A stretch of DNA of 64,000 bases from an uncultured Prevotellaceae bacterium. GTDB taxonomy: Bacteria; Bacteroidota; Bacteroidia; Bacteroidales; Bacteroidaceae. The notes beneath the pieces are model-generated. The model had not been told where the DNA came from, made no database searches, and was given only the letters and a program-made list of their open reading frames with translations. Positions within the stretch are counted from its first letter, which is position 1. Every line of letters starts with the position of its first letter. Location of the stretch: contig CACYQO010000007.1 of the NCBI GenBank assembly GCA_902776545.1, positions 1 to 64,000 on the forward strand, given 5' to 3'. A program made the position numbers and the translations under genes. Shown in pieces: positions 43,686 to 52,902 of this stretch.

Positions 43686-43694
43686 GCAAATATA
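43686..43694 (-). promoter_or_regulatory. nagB: Bacteroidota -7 box (TATATTTGC) of nagB
   Basis: On the minus strand TATATTTGC matches TAnnTTTGC exactly, about 75 bases before the nagB ATG. Confidence 0.6.
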
Positions 43695-43774
43695 CAAAAA
43701 AATCTTAATTATGAATCGCTCACAATAAAAAAAGATACTTTCCGTTATAAGAACAACTAGAATAATGAAAGAAT

Positions 43775-44953
43775 ATGGAGTTGAGCACCTATTTTGAACC
43801 TATCGACACTGAGACTGTGGGATTTCGAAGCCAAGAGTTCCGTCCCATGCTGGGCGACGACATCGCGGCCTATACCGATCGTGGCCGTTTCCCGGAACTT
43901 GATGAGGCGCAATTGGTACTGCTAGGTGTGAAAGAAGACCGCGGTTCGATGGACAATCATGGCTGCGCCGCCGCTCCCGACCCCATACGTCACTACCTCT
44001 ATCACTTGGCGAAGCCTCATGAGGAGATGCACATTGTGGATTTGGGGAATATCGTTCCCGGAGCCGAGCAGCGCGACACTTATTTCGCCCTCATCGAGGC
44101 TCTGCACCAATTAATAGAGAAGGGATTGACGGTGGTGATCCTTGGTGGCAGCGATGATTTGGTCTTCCCCATCTACAAGGCCTATGAAGTGCTGGGGCGG
44201 GTAATCAATATCTGCTCTGTCGACTCACATTTCAACCTCGAAGGCGGCGAGGAAATCAATTCGCGCAACTGGCTGCAGCACATTATCCTGCAGCAGCCCA
44301 ACTACCTGTTCGACTTTATGAACGTGGGCTACCAAACCTATTTCGTAGGCCGTGAGATGATACAGTTGATGGAGGAGTTGAAGTTCAGCACCCGTCGTCT
44401 GGGCGAGGTGCAGGTGAAGATGGAGAATGCAGAGCCCCTGATACGCTACAGCGATGTGGTGGCGGTGGACATCAGCGCAGTGCGCCAAAGCGATGCACCT
44501 GCCAATTCCGCCCCATCGCCTCACGGGTTTTATGGTGAGCAATTGTGCCAGCTGGCACGCTTTGCTGGCATGAGCGACAAGACGTCTTGCATGGGCTTTT
44601 TTGAGATGAACCCCGCCCGCGACCACAACGGACAGACGGCCCACATGCTGGCACATGCCGTGTGGTTCTTCATCGAAGGCTTCTACTACCGCCAGAACGA
44701 CTTCCCGCACCGCGATAAACAGTTCTACAAACGTTTCACTGTGGAATTGCGCGAGCATGGGCTGGACATCGTCTTCTACAAGAGCATGAAGAGCGACCGC
44801 TGGTGGATGGAGGTGCCCTGCGACGACACCGAACGCCGCGAACGCTACCTGCGCCACACGCTCATCCCCTGTAGCTACGGCGACTATCAGCGGGCCATGG
44901 AGAACGAAATACCCGAGCTTTGGTGGCACTACTATAATAGAATCAACGGATAA
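43775..44953 (+). CDS. Arginase/formiminoglutamase superfamily protein with altered metal site
   Basis: A 392-aa member of the ureohydrolase superfamily by length and pattern: LLGVKEDRGSMDNHGCAAAPDPIRHYLY, VVILGGSDDLVFPIYKA, INICSVDSHFNLEG and SDVVAVDISAVRQSDAP. The canonical metal ligands are changed. GG-x-H-S becomes GGSDDL (His to Asp at about residue 127), DAHxD becomes DSHFN (last Asp lost), and SxDxDxxDP becomes VDISAVRQSD. The binuclear Mn site may therefore be missing or altered. Similar proteins are common in Bacteroidales and are often labelled formimidoylglutamase; actual substrate unknown. It is followed by a small gene. Confidence 0.75.
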   Translation: MELSTYFEPIDTETVGFRSQEFRPMLGDDIAAYTDRGRFPELDEAQLVLLGVKEDRGSMDNHGCAAAPDPIRHYLYHLAKPHEEMHIVDLGNIVPGAEQRDTYFALIEALHQLIEKGLTVVILGGSDDLVFPIYKAYEVLGRVINICSVDSHFNLEGGEEINSRNWLQHIILQQPNYLFDFMNVGYQTYFVGREMIQLMEELKFSTRRLGEVQVKMENAEPLIRYSDVVAVDISAVRQSDAPANSAPSPHGFYGEQLCQLARFAGMSDKTSCMGFFEMNPARDHNGQTAHMLAHAVWFFIEGFYYRQNDFPHRDKQFYKRFTVELREHGLDIVFYKSMKSDRWWMEVPCDDTERRERYLRHTLIPCSYGDYQRAMENEIPELWWHYYNRING

Positions 44954-44999
44954 CGAAGATATTACGTAATAACGTGATAACAAAATAACGAAAAAAGGT

Positions 45000-45170
45000 A
45001 TGAATCTAGAATTTAAAGGCAAAATAGACAATCTTATCAGCGAGGTGGCCGCGATACCAGATTTGGAGACCAAAGTCGCCGTGCTGAACTATATCCAGCA
45101 GGAGTCGGGATTCCTGCTGTGGCAACTTGAAGACGAACAGCGCATCGATGAAGACTCGAGAGATTTTTAA
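45000..45170 (+). CDS. Small conserved-looking protein, 56 aa
   Basis: ATG 45000 opens a 56-residue frame with an acidic, amphipathic helix pattern: NLEFKGKIDNLISEVAAI, LETKVAVLNYIQQESGFLLWQLEDEQ. It stops at 45170, eleven bases before the lptE start, and codon use is normal for the region. No homologous family comes to mind; translational coupling to lptE is possible. Confidence 0.5.
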   Translation: MNLEFKGKIDNLISEVAAIPDLETKVAVLNYIQQESGFLLWQLEDEQRIDEDSRDF

Positions 45171-45180
45171 AGGTGAAAGG

Positions 45181-45681
45181 ATGATGCGGTCACTGTGGGT
45201 GATTGCCGTTTTCGCCTTGATAGGCTGCACGGGCGGCTATTCGTTCACCGGGGCGTCTATACCGCCAGGGGCGAAGACCCTCTCGGTGGCCACTTTCCCC
45301 AACAACGCCTCCACCGTCAATCCCCAGTTGAGCCAGAAACTCACCGACGAGTTAATGCAGATGTTCTCCAGCCAAACGCCGCTCACGGTCATGAATAGCG
45401 GCGAAGGCGACCTGCATGTGGAAGGCGAGATTACGGGCTACGACACCCGCGCCGCCGCCTTGTCGAGCAACGACGAGGTGTCTATGAACCGCCTCACCGT
45501 GACCGTCAAGGTGCGCTTCACCAACTCCATCGATCCCGAGGCCAACTTCGAGCAATCTTTCTCGCGCTACCGCGACTACCCCGCCTCGCGCGACTTCTCC
45601 TCGGTCGAGAGCAGCCTGGTGAGCGAAATAGTCACTGAACTATGCGAAGATATCTTCAACAAGGCTGTCGTCAACTGGTAG
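45181..45681 (+). CDS. lptE: LptE family LPS-assembly lipoprotein
   Basis: A lipoprotein of 166 aa from ATG 45181 (AAAGG eight bases upstream). The signal peptide ends in the lipobox LIGC. The mature part fits the LptE fold of Bacteroidota: YSFTGASIPPGAKTLSVATFPN, LSQKLTDELMQMF, LHVEGEITGYD and NFEQSFSRYRDY, then a C-terminal helix SSLVSEIVTELCEDIFNKAVVNW. LptE plugs and supports the LptD outer-membrane translocon for lipopolysaccharide. The next gene starts within or right after its end. Confidence 0.85.
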   Translation: MMRSLWVIAVFALIGCTGGYSFTGASIPPGAKTLSVATFPNNASTVNPQLSQKLTDELMQMFSSQTPLTVMNSGEGDLHVEGEITGYDTRAAALSSNDEVSMNRLTVTVKVRFTNSIDPEANFEQSFSRYRDYPASRDFSSVESSLVSEIVTELCEDIFNKAVVNW

Positions 45682-47438
45682 CTGTGTCCAAACGACACGA
45701 CTCACTCGTTGTGTTCCTTTTCTCCACCTTGGTCTACCTGCTGACGATGGACCACTCGGCCAGTTGGTGGGACTGTGGCGAGTTCATCACCACAGGGTGG
45801 GGTCTACAGATAGGTCATCCTCCCGGAGCACCGTTCTACCAACTTGTCACCCACTGCGCCATGCTGCTCTCTTTCGGCAACCCCATGTGGGTGGCACCCC
45901 TGAGCAATCTTGTCTCTGTTTTATGTGCCTCCTTCACCGTCCTCCTACTCTATAAAACCATCCTCTTGCTGTTGCAGCGAAGCAATTTTCAATTTACAAC
46001 TTTCAATTTCCAACTGGCAGCTGCCTGCGGCGCCTTCTGCTACCTCTTCTGCGACACTGCATGGTTCTCCGCTGTCGAGAGCGAAGTCTACAGCATGGCT
46101 ATGCTCTTTTGTGCGCTCACCGTTTGGCTCATGCTGCGGTGGGAACGCGACGGCGACAATCGCAAGCTCCTTTTAATAGCACTTCTTCTGGGATTGGGCG
46201 TTTGCGTACACCTGATGACGCTCCTCACCACGCCGGCACTTTTGTGGTTTTTCGTCAGGAAACTGAGGAAATCCGTCCGCGAGCCCGATGAAAACAGTTG
46301 TCGGAATCGCTGGTGGCTCTGGATAAGAACGGTAGCGCTGGGAATCGTTTTCTTTTTCATAGGCCTCACGCCCTATGCCATCATCCCCATCCGCGCCGCA
46401 TCCAACCCTCCCATCAATACCGGTAACCCTTCAACACCCGAGAGTTTCAAATCCTACTTCAGTCGCGACCAATACGAGAAAGCCCCTGTCTATCCCCGCA
46501 TGTGGAGAGATAGGGACGCCGCCAACTGGGAGCACTGGTGTGATGGAGACAGTACAAGCGTGATGGACAACGTGGTCTACTATGCTGTCTATCAGTTCGG
46601 CTACATGTACTGCCGCTATATCATGTTCAACTTCATCGGGCGCTGGAACTACGACTGGAACATCGTGGTGATTTCTGTGCTGCCATTCCTGTTCGGCATC
46701 TGGGGTCTGTGGCGACACCGCCGGCGACACCGCGGCGACTTCCATCTTGTCCTGCTGGTGTTCCTCTTTGGCGGCATCATCCTGAATCTCTATCTGAACC
46801 ACCCCTGCTTCGAACCACGCGAGCGCGACTATGTCTATGTGCTCAGTTTCTATGCTTTCGCTATCTGGATAGCTGTCGGGGCCGCCGATCTGCTGGCACG
46901 TATTCCGCGTCGCTGGATGAGGGTCTTAGTGGTAGCAGTGCCGCTGCTCTTGGCTGTCGGCAACTGGAGCGACCACGACCGACACAACTGCCACTCCGTT
47001 CACGACATCAGCCTCAACCATCTGCAAAGCTGCGACCACGGCGCCATCCTTTTCACCATGGGCGACAACGACACCTTCCCACTTTGGTATCTCCAACATG
47101 TCGAACACCGTCGCACCGACATCGACATCCACAATGTGAACCTCATCGGCTACCGGGTATCGTTCGCCATCATCACCAATAACCGTTTCCAACGACCTCT
47201 TTATTTCACCCAATACGCCTACGACCGCTTCAAGGAATATTATCCAGGCAGGTTCCGCTGCGAAGGTTTCTGCTGGCGTCTGCTGCCCGACACCGTCGGA
47301 ATTGACGACCCAGAGCCCTTGCGACGCCACATCGACGACTCCATCCAGTGGAACATCGGCAGCCACGAATATGTGGATCGTGTCTCCCAGATTTTCCTCA
47401 GGATTTGGGACGGTAATACCAGCCAAATTGAAAAATAA
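45642..47438 (+). CDS. DUF2723 polytopic membrane protein (TMEM260/O-mannosyltransferase-like)
   Basis: A polytopic membrane protein, 598 aa from ATG 45642. The part inside lptE is probably not genuine, so GTG 45684 (584 aa) is an alternative start. The DUF2723 signature is YLLTMDHSASWWDCGEFITT, GHPPGAPFYQL, and AVESEVYSMAMLF, with about ten TM helices after that and a C-terminal soluble part (DNDTFPLWYLQ). The eukaryotic relative TMEM260 is a protein O-mannosyltransferase with a GT-C fold; a glycosyltransferase role here is inferred. Residues around RSNFQFTTFNFQL come from a simple-sequence DNA insertion at 45980-46018. Confidence 0.82.
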   Translation: MRRYLQQGCRQLVAVSKRHDSLVVFLFSTLVYLLTMDHSASWWDCGEFITTGWGLQIGHPPGAPFYQLVTHCAMLLSFGNPMWVAPLSNLVSVLCASFTVLLLYKTILLLLQRSNFQFTTFNFQLAAACGAFCYLFCDTAWFSAVESEVYSMAMLFCALTVWLMLRWERDGDNRKLLLIALLLGLGVCVHLMTLLTTPALLWFFVRKLRKSVREPDENSCRNRWWLWIRTVALGIVFFFIGLTPYAIIPIRAASNPPINTGNPSTPESFKSYFSRDQYEKAPVYPRMWRDRDAANWEHWCDGDSTSVMDNVVYYAVYQFGYMYCRYIMFNFIGRWNYDWNIVVISVLPFLFGIWGLWRHRRRHRGDFHLVLLVFLFGGIILNLYLNHPCFEPRERDYVYVLSFYAFAIWIAVGAADLLARIPRRWMRVLVVAVPLLLAVGNWSDHDRHNCHSVHDISLNHLQSCDHGAILFTMGDNDTFPLWYLQHVEHRRTDIDIHNVNLIGYRVSFAIITNNRFQRPLYFTQYAYDRFKEYYPGRFRCEGFCWRLLPDTVGIDDPEPLRRHIDDSIQWNIGSHEYVDRVSQIFLRIWDGNTSQIEK

Positions 47439-47525
47439 ATTTGCACAAGAAAAGATTTTTTTGTTACTTTGTACTTTGTGCAAAAAGGCATATTTATTAT
47501 ATAATTTTGAAAATCAATATACAAC

Positions 47526-47726
47526 ATGAAAAGAATAATAAAAAAAACACTACCCTTGGTGCTCGTCGCCGCCATTTTGGCCCTCGGTGGCATTCAGGTG
47601 TCGTGCAAAAGCTCGGGCGAGCACATGTATCCCCGCAAGACCTCGAGCAAAGGACAAACCGTCAAGTCGAACATCAAAGTGAAAGGAACTAACAGGTCCA
47701 ATAGCCATACTACAAGAACCTACTGA
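47526..47726 (+). CDS. Small lipoprotein
   Basis: A 66-aa lysine-rich protein with a lipoprotein signal peptide (VSC lipobox, Cys about residue 27). The mature part (SSGEHMYPRKTSSKGQ, KVKGTNRSNSHTTRTY) is short and basic. A -7-like box (TACTTTGTGC) lies at about 47473. The stop codon overlaps the manA start by one base, so the two may be coupled. Function is unknown. Confidence 0.6.
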   Translation: MKRIIKKTLPLVLVAAILALGGIQVSCKSSGEHMYPRKTSSKGQTVKSNIKVKGTNRSNSHTTRTY

Positions 47727-48772
47727 TGCAGTCTTCTCTCTACCCCTTGAAATTCCTCCCCCTCTACAAGAACGTCATCTGGGGAGGCAACAAATTGAAA
47801 AACTACGGTTTCGACTATGCCCCGCTGCCCAACTGCGGCGAGTTGTGGGCACTCTCTTCTGTCGAAGGGCGCGAGTCGGTCATCGCCAATGGATTCCTAG
47901 TGGAGAACACACTGAACGAGGCCATTGAGATTTATATGGGCGACCTGGTGGGCGAAAAGGTCTACAACCGATTCGGTACCGAGTTCCCCCTGCTATTCAA
48001 AGTTATCGACGCCGCCAAGGACCTCTCCATTCAGGTGCACCCCGATGACGACCTTGCGCAACGTCGCGGCATGCCTTGCGGAAAAACAGAGATGTGGTAT
48101 GTCATGGAGGCCGATCCTGGCGCCAAGCTCATCAGCGGCTTTCGCCGCGACACCGACCCGGAAGAGTACCGTGCCGCCCTGGCCGCAGGACACCTTGAAG
48201 ACCTGCTTCATAGCGAACAGCCCGAAGCCGGCGATGTCTACTTCATCCCTGCCGGACGTGTCCATGCCCTCGGCAAAGGCCTCATGGTGGCCGAGATACA
48301 GCAAACTTCCGACTGCACCTATCGCATCTACGACTACAACCGCCGTGATGCCGACGGCAACCTGCGTCAGCTGCACACCGAAGAGGCTATGGACGCTATC
48401 GACTTCGGTGCCATCCAAGGACATGCCTGCACGCACTACCATGCTCACATGAACGAGACCACCACACTGGCTTCCTGCCCCTATTTCATCACCCGTCTCA
48501 TCCCCTTCGACACACCGATACGTAAAAACCTCGAAGACTTCGACACCTTTGTCATCTACTTCTGTGTCGATGGTATCGCCGCCGTCAAAAGCATGGACAC
48601 CATCGTCCCGCTCCACACTGGCGAATGCGTCCTAGTGCCCGCTGTGGCCGATGGAGTGGAACTCTTCTGCGAAGGACCAGCCAAACTGCTGGAAGTCTAT
48701 ATCGACACCACCGATTGGACCGACCAACCCTCTGGCGAGAATGTATGGATGGCACAATTTATAAATAAATAA
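47726..48772 (+). CDS. manA: Mannose-6-phosphate isomerase, class I
   Basis: A 348-aa zinc enzyme linking fructose-6-phosphate and mannose-6-phosphate. Class I features: PLYKNVIWGGNKL, GELWALSS, KVIDAAKDLSIQVHPDD with metal-binding His, GKTEMWYV (Lys-x-Glu) and PAGRVHALGKG, then IQQTSDCTYRIYDYNR. Length fits the short bacterial form. The gene begins at the stop codon of the small lipoprotein. The product would feed mannose into GDP-mannose and surface polysaccharide or glycan synthesis. Confidence 0.94.
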   Translation: MQSSLYPLKFLPLYKNVIWGGNKLKNYGFDYAPLPNCGELWALSSVEGRESVIANGFLVENTLNEAIEIYMGDLVGEKVYNRFGTEFPLLFKVIDAAKDLSIQVHPDDDLAQRRGMPCGKTEMWYVMEADPGAKLISGFRRDTDPEEYRAALAAGHLEDLLHSEQPEAGDVYFIPAGRVHALGKGLMVAEIQQTSDCTYRIYDYNRRDADGNLRQLHTEEAMDAIDFGAIQGHACTHYHAHMNETTTLASCPYFITRLIPFDTPIRKNLEDFDTFVIYFCVDGIAAVKSMDTIVPLHTGECVLVPAVADGVELFCEGPAKLLEVYIDTTDWTDQPSGENVWMAQFINK

Positions 48773-48803
48773 AAATAAATTTGTGTACATCGGAAAAAAA
48801 TAC

Positions 48804-48812
48804 TAATTTTGC
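48804..48812 (+). promoter_or_regulatory. Bacteroidota -7 box (TAATTTTGC) ahead of the zap operon
   Basis: TAATTTTGC with TTG at 48781-48783, spaced about 20 bases, 34 bases before the ATG of the coiled-coil gene. Confidence 0.65.
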
Positions 48813-48845
48813 ACCGCTTTTTTTGTGTAAACGACAGATAAAAAA

Positions 48846-49136
48846 ATGTTTGATTTCGAGACATCAGTAACAGGAATCGAGTTCAAAGTGAGGCAGTTGG
48901 CAGACGAAGTGGCTCACCTGAGAACCTTGGTGTCGGAGAAAGAGGACGAATGTCGCGACCTCAAAGAAGTGCTAAACGATAAAGAAATATTAATTAATAA
49001 CCTTAAAGAACAAAACAAATTAATAAAATTAGGGAACAAGTTGACGGAGAAAGGCGATTGTTCTGAGATAAAACTGAAAATCAATCAGATGATACGCACT
49101 ATCGACAGGAGCCTTGAAATATTGAAAAATGTGTGA
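48846..49136 (+). CDS. Coiled-coil protein (ZapB-like position)
   Basis: A 96-aa protein with a coiled coil over residues 10-65 (VRQLADEVAHLRTLVSEKED, VLNDKEILINNLKEQNKL) and a short helical tail. It lies upstream of zapA and in front of rny. In Bacteroidales a small coiled-coil gene in this place is usual. A ZapB-like role in division-ring assembly is a guess from position. Confidence 0.65.
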   Translation: MFDFETSVTGIEFKVRQLADEVAHLRTLVSEKEDECRDLKEVLNDKEILINNLKEQNKLIKLGNKLTEKGDCSEIKLKINQMIRTIDRSLEILKNV

Positions 49137-49217
49137 ATTTGTAAAAGTGTAAACTCGTAAATCGTTTTGCAGATGCAGACAGAGACTAGCACATTAACAC
49201 GTTAACGCATTAACACA

Positions 49218-49532
49218 TTGAACGAAATGGAAACGATATCGGCATCGGTTAACATATTGGGACGCACATACAAGCTTCGCGTCGCCTCGGAAGACGAGGA
49301 GGCATTGCGCAAGGCGGCGGAGGCCATCGATACGCAAGCCAAGAGTTACGGTAAGATGTATGCCTATAACGACCATCAAGACTTACTTGCCATGGTGGCT
49401 TTGACACAGATCACTCAACTGACCAAGATACAAGACTCGCTGCGGTTCAAGGACACCGACCTCGCCCAGAGGCTCCAGTCTATTGACAGCGTGCTCGAAC
49501 AAATCCTGCATCCGACCCAAAACAGTTTGTAA
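49218..49532 (+). CDS. zapA: Cell division protein ZapA
   Basis: A 104-aa protein of ZapA type: VNILGRTYKLRVASEDEEALRKAAEAID in the N-terminal globular domain and a C-terminal helix with AMVALTQITQL. It bundles FtsZ filaments at mid-cell. The start may be ATG 49227 (METISAS) three codons later. The spacer before it (49178-49210) is a tandem of ACATTAACAC-like words. An apparent structured RNA separates it from rny. Confidence 0.88.
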   Translation: MNEMETISASVNILGRTYKLRVASEDEEALRKAAEAIDTQAKSYGKMYAYNDHQDLLAMVALTQITQLTKIQDSLRFKDTDLAQRLQSIDSVLEQILHPTQNSL

Positions 49533-49549
49533 ACTCAACACCATTTACG

Positions 49550-49705
49550 AACCGAGTCGGCTCAGGGGCGGGTAGGTTGTATGGCTGATACGCCCGGCGC
49601 TCAAATCCTATCAATTTAGAGTTTACCAATACTCTAGGAGGGACTCACCGCGATGCAGGATTTTTTATACTGACCGTCACCTTCTCAACGCGACTGCCGT
49701 TCCCA
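49550..49705 (+). ncRNA. Candidate structured RNA between zapA and rny (possibly 6S-like)
   Basis: The 190-base zapA-rny spacer can fold: a closing stem GAGTC (49554-49558) with GACTC (49642-49646), an arm with CGGGTA and TACGCCCG (about 49570-49595), and a hairpin TAGAGT-TTACCAAT-ACTCTA (49617-49636) extended by CCT/AGG. A T-run at 49660-49666 follows. 6S RNA genes lie next to zapA in many bacteria, which makes a 6S-type RNA possible, but I do not see a diagnostic central bubble. An rny leader is the other option. Confidence 0.4.
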
Positions 49706-49724
49706 CAACAAAAACACCAACATT

Positions 49725-51266
49725 ATGCCCGTACTATTTATCATAATCGGAATTGTGGCAGGCGGCGGCATCGCCGTATGGCTGACCACCACAGTGTTGC
49801 GCAACAAGCTGCTCTCCAAGAGCCAGCAGGTGCTCAAAGACGCCGAAGAAAAAGGCGAAGTACTCAAAAAAGAGAAAGAACTCCAGGCCAAGGAGAAATT
49901 CCTCCAGCTGCAGCGTGAGCACGACAAGCGCGTCAACGAACAGAACAACAAGATGCGCGACGCAGAGAACAAACTCAAACAGCGCGAACAGACCCTCTCC
50001 CAGAAAGTCGAGGAGCTGCAGAAGAAGAGCAACGAACTCAAAGGCGTCAGCGAAAACCTCAACAACCAGATTGATGCCCTCAAGAAACGTCAGGTCGAGG
50101 TGGAGAAAATCTACAAGGAAAGCGTCTCCAAGCTCGAGCACATCGCGGGCATGAGCGCAGAAGAAGCCAAGCAGCAACTCGTCGACGCCATGACCGAAGA
50201 GGCACGTGCCGAAGCCAGCACCACTATCATGGACATCGTCGAGGAGGCTAAGATTACCGCCGCCGAGCAGGCCAAAAAAATCGTCATCCAGAGCATCCAG
50301 CGTACCGCCACCGAGACCGCCGTCGAGAACACCGTCTCCGTCTTCAACCTCGAGAACGAAGAGGTCAAAGGCCGCATCATTGGCCGCGAGGGCCGCAACA
50401 TCCGTACCCTCGAAAGCCTCACTGGCGTCGAAATCATCATCGACGACTCCCCCGACGCCATCATCATCAGCGGCTTCGACCCCGTGCGTCGCGAAATTGC
50501 CCGACTGTCGCTCCACAAACTCGTCACCGACGGCCGCATCCACCCTGCACGCATCGAAGAAGTCGTTGCCAAGACCCGCCGTCAAATTGAACAGGAAATC
50601 AACGAGGTGGGTAAGCGTACCTGCATCGACCTCGGCATCCTCAACCTCAACCACGAGCTCGTCCGCATGGTGGGTCGCATGAAATACCGTTCCTCCTACG
50701 GACAGAACCTTCTGCAGCACAGCCGCGAGGTAGCCAACCTCGCCGCCACCATGGCCTCCGAACTCGGCCTCAATCCCAAGATGGCCAAGCGTGCCGGCCT
50801 GCTCCACGATATCGGCAAAGTCCCCGAGACCGACCCCGAGATGCCGCACGCCATCTTCGGTATGAAACTCGCCGAGAAATACAAGGAGCATCCTGATATC
50901 TGCAATGCCATCGGCGCCCACCACGACGAGATGGAGATGACCAACCTCATCAGCCCCATCATCCAGGTTGCCGACGCCATCAGTGGCGCCCGTCCTGGTG
51001 CCCGCCGCGAGGTGGTCGAAGCCTACATCAACCGCCTCAAGAAGCTCGAAGATATGGCCATGTCCTATCCCGGCGTCGTCAAGACCTACGCTATCCAGGC
51101 CGGCCGCGAGCTCCGCGTCATCGTCGGCGCCGACAAGGTCAGCGATGTCGAGGCCAACAAGCTCAGCTTCGACCTCTCCAAGCAGATCCAGAGCGAGATG
51201 ACCTACCCCGGCCAAATCAAGGTCACCGTCATCCGCGAAACCCGCGCCATCAACTATGCTAAGTAG
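49725..51266 (+). CDS. rny: Ribonuclease Y
   Basis: A 513-aa membrane-anchored endoribonuclease that starts mRNA decay. Order of domains: N-terminal TM helix (residues 3-22), long coiled coil (30-160), KH domain with [12 protein letters not shown] (about 222-233) and an HD domain with LLHDIGKV and HHDEM. Length is standard. Overlap of 11 bp with lgt shows tight coupling. The C-rich third positions produce long shadow frames on both strands. Confidence 0.96.
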   Translation: MPVLFIIIGIVAGGGIAVWLTTTVLRNKLLSKSQQVLKDAEEKGEVLKKEKELQAKEKFLQLQREHDKRVNEQNNKMRDAENKLKQREQTLSQKVEELQKKSNELKGVSENLNNQIDALKKRQVEVEKIYKESVSKLEHIAGMSAEEAKQQLVDAMTEEARAEASTTIMDIVEEAKITAAEQAKKIVIQSIQRTATETAVENTVSVFNLENEEVKGRIIGREGRNIRTLESLTGVEIIIDDSPDAIIISGFDPVRREIARLSLHKLVTDGRIHPARIEEVVAKTRRQIEQEINEVGKRTCIDLGILNLNHELVRMVGRMKYRSSYGQNLLQHSREVANLAATMASELGLNPKMAKRAGLLHDIGKVPETDPEMPHAIFGMKLAEKYKEHPDICNAIGAHHDEMEMTNLISPIIQVADAISGARPGARREVVEAYINRLKKLEDMAMSYPGVVKTYAIQAGRELRVIVGADKVSDVEANKLSFDLSKQIQSEMTYPGQIKVTVIRETRAINYAK

Positions 51267-52116
51267 TTTCATACACTGGAACATGGATCCGGTGATGTTT
51301 CACATCGGGTCCTTCGGCCTCCGCTACTATTCGCTGGGCTTCCTCTTCGCTTTCACACTGGGCTACTACATCGTGTGGCGCATGTTCAAGCACGAAAGGG
51401 TGAATACCGACTATCTCGAGAGCCTGGTCGTCTACATGTTCCTCGCCACCCTCATCGGTGCCCGCCTCGGCCACTGCCTCTTCTACGACGCCGACAAGTA
51501 CCTCACCTCGGAACACTGGGTCGAGATTTTCTGGCCCTTCGAGGACGGCAAGTTCACGGGATTCGAGGGTCTTGCCAGCCACGGCGCCGCCTTTGGCATC
51601 CTGCTGGCTCTCTGGCTCTACTGGCGTCGCTATAAGATGAACGTCTGGTGGATTCTCGACCGCTTGGTCATCGTCGTGGCCCTCGGCGGTGCCTTCATCC
51701 GCCTGGGCAACCTCTTCAACAGCGAAATCTATGGCGGCCCCACCGACCTTCCCTGGGGCTTTGTCTTCGAACGACGCGGCGAAACCGTCCCCAAGCACCC
51801 CACACAAATCTACGAGAGCCTCAGCTACCTCATCATCTTTGTCGTCAGCCTCTGGTACTACCTCCGAAAGAAAGGCCACTTCAAGAGCGGCTCTATCTTC
51901 GGCTGGTGGCTTGTGGCACTCTTTGGTGTCCGCTTCCTCATCGAGTTTGTCAAGAACGACCAGGTCGACTTCGAAGCCGACATGGCCCTCAACATGGGGC
52001 AACTCCTCAGCATCCCCTTCATCATCGGCGGATTTGTCATCGCCTACCTCGCCCGCAACGAAAAGCTCCTCCAAGGACCTTTCCCGAAAGGAGAAAGAAA
52101 AACAGAAAAGAAATAA
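51256..52116 (+). CDS. lgt: Prolipoprotein diacylglyceryl transferase
   Basis: A 286-aa inner-membrane enzyme that attaches diacylglycerol to the lipobox cysteine of lipoproteins. Seven TM segments are predicted. Signature residues: [46 protein letters not shown] (family R-x-GN-x(2)-N-x-E) and [11 protein letters not shown]. It overlaps rny by 11 bp and precedes gpmA by 30 bases. It supplies the many lipoproteins encoded in this window. Confidence 0.95.
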   Translation: MLSSFIHWNMDPVMFHIGSFGLRYYSLGFLFAFTLGYYIVWRMFKHERVNTDYLESLVVYMFLATLIGARLGHCLFYDADKYLTSEHWVEIFWPFEDGKFTGFEGLASHGAAFGILLALWLYWRRYKMNVWWILDRLVIVVALGGAFIRLGNLFNSEIYGGPTDLPWGFVFERRGETVPKHPTQIYESLSYLIIFVVSLWYYLRKKGHFKSGSIFGWWLVALFGVRFLIEFVKNDQVDFEADMALNMGQLLSIPFIIGGFVIAYLARNEKLLQGPFPKGERKTEKK

Positions 52117-52146
52117 CCTTTAGTCCCCAAAAGACCTTAAAGAATT

Positions 52147-52893
52147 ATGAAAACCCTCATCCTTGTCCGCCACGGCGAAAGCGCCTGGAATAAACTGAAT
52201 CTTTTTACCGGCTGGACCGACGTCGACCTCACCGAGGACGGCATCAAGGAAGCCTACGAGGCTGGCAAGCTCCTCAAAGCCGAGGGCTACCGCCCCGAAC
52301 TCTGCTTCACCTCCTACCTGAAGCGTGCCGTCAAGACCCTCAACGAAATTCTCGACGCCATGGACATGGACTGGCTGCCCGTGCAGAAATCCTGGCGTCT
52401 CAACGAAAAGAGCTACGGCGCCATCCAGGGCCTCAACAAGGCTGAGACCGCTGAGAAATACGGCGACGAGCAGGTGCTCCTCTGGCGACGCTCCTTCGAC
52501 ATACAGCCCCCTGCACTTGACCTCCACGACGAGCGCAGCCCCCGCATGGACCCCCGCTACAATGAGATTCCCGACAACCTCATCCCCCTCACCGAGGCCC
52601 TGAAAGACACCATCGAGCGCCTCATGCCCTACTATCGCGGCACCATCCTCCCAGCCTTCGAGAACCGCAACACCCTCATGGTTGTCGCCCACGGCAACTC
52701 ACTCCGTGGCATCGTCAAGGAACTCAAAGGGATGTCCAACGAGGAGATTATTAAATTCAATCTTCCCACCGCCGTGCCCTACGTATTCAAGTTCGACGAC
52801 CAGATGAAACTCATCTCCGATCAGTTCCTCGGCGACCCCGAAGCCATTGCTGCCAAACAAGCCAGCGTCGCCAATCAGGCTAAACGGAAGTAA
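52147..52893 (+). CDS. gpmA: 2,3-bisphosphoglycerate-dependent phosphoglycerate mutase
   Basis: A 248-aa glycolytic enzyme. The phosphohistidine motif is LVRHGESAWN (His about residue 10), with LFTGWTDVDLTEDG after it. RRSFDIQPPAL and the second catalytic His in VVAHGNSLRG are also clear. It interconverts 3- and 2-phosphoglycerate. It lies between lgt and the thioesterase gene, each within 30 bases, forming one operon with rny. Confidence 0.97.
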   Translation: MKTLILVRHGESAWNKLNLFTGWTDVDLTEDGIKEAYEAGKLLKAEGYRPELCFTSYLKRAVKTLNEILDAMDMDWLPVQKSWRLNEKSYGAIQGLNKAETAEKYGDEQVLLWRRSFDIQPPALDLHDERSPRMDPRYNEIPDNLIPLTEALKDTIERLMPYYRGTILPAFENRNTLMVVAHGNSLRGIVKELKGMSNEEIIKFNLPTAVPYVFKFDDQMKLISDQFLGDPEAIAAKQASVANQAKRK

Positions 52894-52902
52894 GATGGAA
52901 AA

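Noticed and set aside
49734-51284. 516-aa open frame on the minus strand opposite rny
   Set aside because: Shadow of rny; translation is rich in Asp, Leu and Val with no domain, while the plus strand is unmistakably RNase Y.
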